A stretch of DNA of 64,000 nt from Euptelea pleiosperma (Eukaryota; Streptophyta; Magnoliopsida; Ranunculales; Eupteleaceae), in NCBI GenBank assembly GCA_035048495.1, contig CM068546.1, positions 38,892,674 to 38,956,673 on the forward strand, in the 5' to 3' direction. The notes below the pieces were generated by a model. It saw only the letters and a program-made list of their open reading frames with translations, made no database searches and was not told the origin of the DNA. A program made the position numbers and the translations under genes. Positions 59,698 to 64,000 of the stretch are shown here, one piece after another. The stretch's first letter is position 1; every line of letters begins with the position of its first letter.

Positions 59698-60245
59698 CAA
59701 AAAATAAGCCTGATTAGTGATTTCTAAGTAGTCAATTGGAGTCGTTTTCATGCGTTGATTTTTATCTGGAATTTGAGCATTTTTTGGGGACAAAGATCCA
59801 AAGGTTTGAAATCTCGGTCTACCTAAGGACGGTCCAAACATCTAATCATCTCTAGGAGTGTGCCACATGGCTCACATTACGGACCTCCTTTATCAAATTT
59901 TAAAAGGTGCCAATATGACTGTAGAGACGCATTTAATGACCTAATAGGTGGGTATGTTTTTTCTACACCCATCCAATAAGTGCCATGTTAATATGAACCA
60001 TATTATGAGACACGTGGCACACTATTATAGATCTCTCACCGTATGGATGTTTGTCCTAATCTGATTAGTGATATCTATCCATTGGATTAGAGTCCTTTCC
60101 ATGGTTTATTTTTAACCATGGATTTTGATCGTTATTTGGGGTACTCAAATCCAAAGGTTATGAAAAACCAATCAGGCTGATTTTTGGTATGTAGGTCTAC
60201 CTAGGGACGGGGTAGGTAAGAAGTAACACCACGTGGCATTAACAG
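59698..60245. mobile_element. Two partial G-box MITE copies
   Basis: A right-side copy (about 59703-59885: AAAATAAGCCTGATTAGTG through GTGTGCCACATGGCTCAC) is followed by a diverged copy (60000-60240: TTATGAGACACGTGGCAC, CACCGTATGGATGTTTGTCC through ATCAGGCTGATTTTTGG and CACCACGTGGC). Confidence 0.6.
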
Positions 60246-60382
60246 GTGAGTCTCTGGTCAAGCTCACGTCCGATGCTTTATCATAGTATAGATAGCTAGA
60301 TACACAGAACAAGAAATAGAGTCATTTCTCGTATACAGAGAAATTACAGAGAAAAGTATATTTGCCTGAGATTTTGGACCCG

Positions 60383-60790
60383 GAAAGGTCAGGCTCCGTT
60401 GACAGATATAAAATGACAGGCAAAATGACAGGGACACAATATAAGCCAGGTGGCACAATGATACGGGACTCGGACCGTACGGATGTTTGTCCTATCCCAT
60501 GGTGGACCTACAAACCAAAAATTAGCCTGATTAGTGATTTCTAAGTGTTGCAACTTTGTATCTCAAATACTACTCAAATTCCCACAGTTGAGATCAGCCC
60601 ATGAAAATAAATCCAATCCAAAGCCTATACATAAATAATCAGGCTGATTTTTGGTTTGTAGATCCACCATGGGATAGGACAAACATCCGTACGGTCATAG
60701 TCCTGTAACGCTGTGCCACTTGGCTTATATTGTGTCCCTGTCATTTTTCCTGTGATTTTAGATCTGTCAACGGAGCCCGACCCTTTCGGG
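60383..60790. mobile_element. G-box MITE, GGGCTCCGTTGACAG end type
   Basis: Ends GGTCAGGCTCCGTTGACAG and CTGTCAACGGAGCCCGACC; then AAATGACAGGGACACAATAT and ATATTGTGTCCCTGTCATTT; then AGCCAGGTGGCAC and GTGCCACTTGGCTTATA. Both G-boxes are mutated (CAGGTG, CACTTG). The flanks are inverted to each other rather than direct, so no TSD is called. Confidence 0.75.
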
Positions 60791-61609
60791 GAAATGCCCC
60801 TTACAAGGATATGCGCCATCAGCTTCCGGTGTAGGTTAGCGAAAGACAACATTCATGGAGAATGATTGGCACTTATAGGCGCGTGACGTGGAATGCGCTG
60901 TCTCCAGAGTCTCGACCCAGCGCCAGCGACCACGTGATAAGTGGGAGTGGGACACTGGGACCCAACCCGAAAAAAGAGCTTAAGTTTGTTACAGGGTCAC
61001 CGTTCCTTCGACATTTAAAGCGTCCAACTAATAACGAGAGCTCCGTTGCACTCAGGGAATCTCTCTTGTTTTTTGAATGCAAAGCATGCAAAGAAAGAGA
61101 GGGAAAACAGGCTGGCATGCCTCACTTTTCTCAATTACACGTGGCACAACTTTATTTGTCTTGAACTCTTTTTTATGTCCAGCACTACAATTATCCTTGG
61201 TGGAAAATGTCTCCACCCTCTCCCCGTTTTTTTTTCTCCTTGAGAAGAAGTTCGCGTACAAAAGCATTTTGTCTTTTTAGTGGCCCACTTCAATGCTGGC
61301 CGTCTGATCAATGGACTATTTTTAGGATTGGTGATATCCTCGAAATTTTCTGGATCCCATTGCTATTGCTCTAATGGTAATCTGAAATCAAGTAATTAGT
61401 CAAATGGTCGTGCCGTCAATTTGCCGAATATTCCAATCAAGAGGAGATTTTTTCTTAGATCTACAATTTGAAGTTCTTTTTGAAAAAGCGTGGACCCACC
61501 AAATTAGGCATCTTCATTAACAATGTATATAGTGATCATGACGTTGAAGAAAAATGAATCTTTTGGGGACTTTGTGAAATAAGAGATCCCAAGCCTAGCT
61601 CTGCCGCTC
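60791..61609. other. Intergenic spacer
   Basis: Contains several open frames on both strands around 60862-61280 with no recognised domain and no consistent splice pattern. Nothing else supportable. Confidence 0.4.
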
Positions 61610-61866
61610 GGTCCTTAAGTGTGCCAGGCCACGGGCTGGGCCGCTGGGGTATCCTTGGGCACAAAAGGTAGGAACACTATTCAACTGCACGGGTCTGTTG
61701 GGCTGGGTCTAATGGAATGGGCTAAAGCGGGGTCTCATGGAGCTGTGGCTGGGCATTTGGACAGGGTCGTGGCCCAAATGGTTCCAAACTGTCAAGGCCA
61801 GGCCCAGTCCTTAGAGGAGACTGTCTTGGCCTATACTCGGTCACCCTACATTAGTTTTCTAGAAGG
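61610..61866. repeat. GGCC-rich low-complexity repeat
   Basis: Rich in GGGCTGGG and GGCCCAG motifs (CCAGGCCACGGGCTGGGCC, GTCGTGGCCCAAATGG). An inverse-looking block occurs at 63478-63510 (CTTGGCCCGGCCAGGCACAC), so both may belong to one disrupted element that spans the LINE. Confidence 0.45.
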
Positions 61867-61970
61867 GTCTGGCTTAGGAGCCCCCCTTTTCTGTTCCCCT
61901 CTCGGGAGTCATGTTCTCAGCTGTGGATTCTGAGAATCCAACAGTGGTTGATTGCAATGAGCTGGCATCA
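61867..61970. mobile_element. Half copy of the 8338-type Mutator MITE
   Basis: Starts GGTCTGGCTTAGGAGCCCCC and contains GCTGTGGATTCTGAGAATCC, matching the left half of 8338-8556. The right half is missing. Confidence 0.55.
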
Positions 61971-62073
61971 CTTTACAAAACCGTTATCATGGATATAATA
62001 GCCGTTACTTGTGAAAGTAATAAAAAAATATTATTTTTATTCCATCAGTATCCATTAAAATATGAGGGTGTTG

Positions 62074-63261
62074 GGATTTGTGGAAGATCGCATTCATGCT
62101 ATATTCTTATGGGATCTCCACCCCAAGGGAAAGTTTACAGTCAAATCAGCATATCAGATTCTCTCACAGTCTCATGTCACTCCTACACAATCTTGGCTAC
62201 CTAGCAATTTGTGAAAGAAAATATGGACATTAAAGATTCCTAAACAATGCCAATTCTTCTTATGAAAATTTTTGAGAAACATCCTCCCTACTAGAGCTAC
62301 CCTCCACGTACAATCGAATTCCCTACATTGAAGCTCAATGCCCTCGATGTTCATCACCATGGGAAGATCGCATTCATGCTATATTCTTATGTCCAGACAG
62401 TGCGCGGGTATGGTATGCCTCTTCTCTCACTATACGTTGGGCGGACATGACAGAAGAAGAGATTGGAAAAAAAAAATTGGACCTTGTTGCTAATGGTTCA
62501 ACAAAGGAGGAATCCTTCTCGGTGTTGGAATATTTCTGTATTTTAATGTAGCAACTATGGCTATTGAGAAATCAGTGGATCCACCATGATAAAGCTGGCA
62601 ACCCTCTGCACCTTATCAAAAAGATAGACTCTTATATCATCAAAGGAACAGAGGCCCCAATCAACCCTCCTATTCACACTAAATGGCAACCCCCTCGAAA
62701 CTCTTTTTACAAATCGAATTCAGATGCTGCATGGGCTTCCACTACGGGGATGGCGGGGTTAAGCTTCATTATTCGTAATGAAAAACAAGAATGCCTTTTA
62801 ACGGGGGGCATACAATCACATGCAAGCAATGCCAAGGAAGCTGAAGCTCAAGCAGTGAAATGGGGCATTCAGCAGGCTATCCAAGGTGGCTTTATTGCTT
62901 TGGAAATTGAAATGGATGCTAAGAGCCTGGTCGATTCTCTCTTAGTTGGGTCAGCAAAGGTTGGATGGTCAGCATCTGGTTTTTGTGAGGACATTCTACA
63001 TCTCATTTCCTCTCTCTCTGATGTATATTTTCTGTACACCCCTAGGGGAAACAATAGTGTCACACATACTATTGCCTCTAAGGCTAGGTGTTGGTCGAGT
63101 GCTCATGGCTGGACCCAAAGCTTCCCTCCTTGGCTTCAGCAAGCAGTTTTGCAGGATGTGTGTCCTCCACCCTCCCGATTTTGTTGGATTCTATTTTCTT
63201 GTTCTCCTTTCAAGTAATGAAATTTGCTTACAAAAATAAAATAAAATAAAATAAAAATAAA
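62074..63261 (+). mobile_element. 5'-truncated LINE (non-LTR retrotransposon)
   Basis: About 1.2 kb keeping the 3' end of ORF2: first a zinc-binding reverse-transcriptase tail (zf-RVT: HPKGKFTVKSAYQIL, IWTLKIPKQCQFFL, CPRCSSPWEDRIHAIFLCPD, VWYA), then an RNase H-like domain. It ends in an A-rich AAATAAAATAAAATA tail (63230-63261). The sequence TAAAATATGAGGGTGTTG lies at both edges (62056-62073 and 63262-63279), a perfect target duplication of up to 18 bp (the leading A-rich bases could belong partly to the tail). Stop codons and frame breaks show it is dead. The host site is an old TTATAACGG repeat. Confidence 0.88.
62552..63217 (+). pseudogene. RNase H-like domain of the LINE
   Basis: Open for more than 200 codons from after the TAG at 62549. 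Motifs: KSNSDAAW with the first catalytic Asp, KEAEAQAVKWGI with the Glu, EIEMDAKSLVDSLL with the second Asp, and GNNSVTHTIASKA where the last acidic residue of the usual N-x-x-A-D motif is absent. This type-RNase H (PF13456-like) sits at the C terminus of plant LINE ORF2. Frame breaks upstream cut it off from the reverse transcriptase, so it is not a functional gene. Confidence 0.8.
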
Positions 63262-64000
63262 TAAAATATGAGGGTGTTGTAATGGAAATAATGATAACAC
63301 CCATATCCTTTATACAGTTAGAACGGTCTATTTAAAACCTTGGTGTGGAGACTCAGGAAATAGAGGTGTAAATCTGGACTGTGAACCCGGCCTAGCTGCC
63401 ACCTCTAAGGGCCAGCCTGGGCTTGGCATTTTGGAACTCGACCCCGCTCTTTAGGCCCAGCCATGGTTCGCTCCATCAGCTTGGCCCGGCCAGGCACACC
63501 TAAGGGGCGAGGGGCGAGCCTGGGCTTGGGATTTGGCTTACGGCCAGCCCATTTGATTAATCAAATTAAGACCTCGAGATTTTAAAACATAATAATGTCA
63601 TAGAAGAGGGTAGCATGGTGTTTAACAGCAAAATCTAGGGGGTCTTTGTCACCAAGAACAAGGAAGGATATGTTGCACTCAAAATTTCACTTGTCTTCTC
63701 GGGCGTGGATTCCAACAATCCAACGGTGATTTGCTTTAGCAAAAAGTGAAAACCAGTCAGCGCTATCAATCACTGTCGGATTCTTGGAATCCACGCCTGA
63801 GAGCATGAGTGAAATAATGAGTGCAGAAAGGTCAGTCCGTGGAGCCTAGTCCTTTGGACAATGTATCCTACCAACTAGCAACTTCAAGCGCAAAATTGGC
63901 GGACCATTTGCTTCCGACACGCAACTCGATGACTGTATCATAAAGTGTAACTTCTTTCCATTATATAATGTATCTAGCGTTGCAAATGGGCAGCCAGATT
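63262..64000. other. Terminal intergenic region with repeat remnants
   Basis: It contains the right part of a TTATAACGG element (AGAACGGTCTATTTAAAACC, 63318-63343), the GGCCCGGCC-rich block at 63385-63550, and a related 8338-type element at 63694-63818 (CTCGGGCGTGGATTCCAAC and the inverse GGAATCCACGCCTGAGAG). No gene. Confidence 0.5.
63694..63818. mobile_element. Small inverted-repeat element related to 8338
   Basis: Arms CTTCTCGGGCGTGGATTCCA with ACAATCCAACGGTGATT, and inverse arms CAATCACTGTCGGATTCTTGG with AATCCACGCCTGAGAG. The stem is short and there is no clear target duplication. Confidence 0.5.

Noticed and set aside
60862..61280. Overlapping open frames near 61 kb as a gene
   Set aside because: Several frames on both strands, none with a domain, intron logic or homologous motif.

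Overview
The window is nuclear DNA of a flowering plant. The genes are split by many short-to-kilobase GT-AG introns, the proteins belong to plant-only or plant-type families (NEAP, NPSN, RLCK-V kinase, X8/CBM43 protein, plant haspin), and the intergenic space is AT-rich and packed with small non-autonomous transposons. Repeat style and intron size would fit a magnoliid or other early-diverging angiosperm, but that is a weak inference; the species cannot be named from this sequence.

Five protein-coding genes can be rebuilt exon by exon with consistent reading phase. They are: an RLCK-V/GPK1-type receptor-like kinase (720-5261, minus, 511 aa, 7 coding exons); a haspin histone kinase (15633-23300, plus, 624 aa, 15 exons); a GPI-anchored protein with a degenerate GH17-like domain and an X8 (CBM43) domain (31499-33972, plus, 620 aa, 4 exons); a nuclear envelope-associated protein, NEAP (34813-39304, minus, 340 aa, 5 exons); and the Qb-SNARE NPSN13 (52337-58821, minus, 270 aa, 10 exons). 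The X8 gene and NEAP are convergent neighbours about 0.8 kb apart. The genes share no pathway: membrane kinase signalling, mitotic histone H3 phosphorylation, wall/callose binding, nuclear envelope structure and vesicle or cell-plate fusion. This is normal for a plant chromosome.

Between and inside the genes lie several transposon families, many with target-site duplications (TSDs) that can be read directly. They include: a large family (about 20 copies) of Mutator-type MITEs with long inverted repeats carrying the G-box core CACGTG (9-bp TSDs at 28279-28644, 42278-42672 and 59294-59697); hAT-type MITEs with CAAGGTTTAAA ends and 8-bp TSDs (2557-2694, 44291-44641, 41366-41686); a PIF/Harbinger-like MITE (46485-46643); large foldback elements (26215-26865, 29350-29942, 30125-30452, 49428-50091, 52951-53762); a complete TRIM retrotransposon with 82-bp LTRs, a tRNA-Met primer site and a 5-bp TSD (50604-51149); a 5'-truncated LINE with RNase H and a TSD of up to 18 bp (62074-63261); two tRNA-related SINE-like elements; and Helitron-like ends. 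A duplicated exon of NPSN13 sits about 0.65 kb beyond the coding end of that gene (51424-51690).

No rRNA gene, intact tRNA gene, CRISPR array, operon or clearly new enzymatic system was seen. The most distinctive material is the transposon biology: G-box-bearing MITE ends (one abuts the haspin start), the TRIM, and the pseudoenzyme-like GH17 domain.
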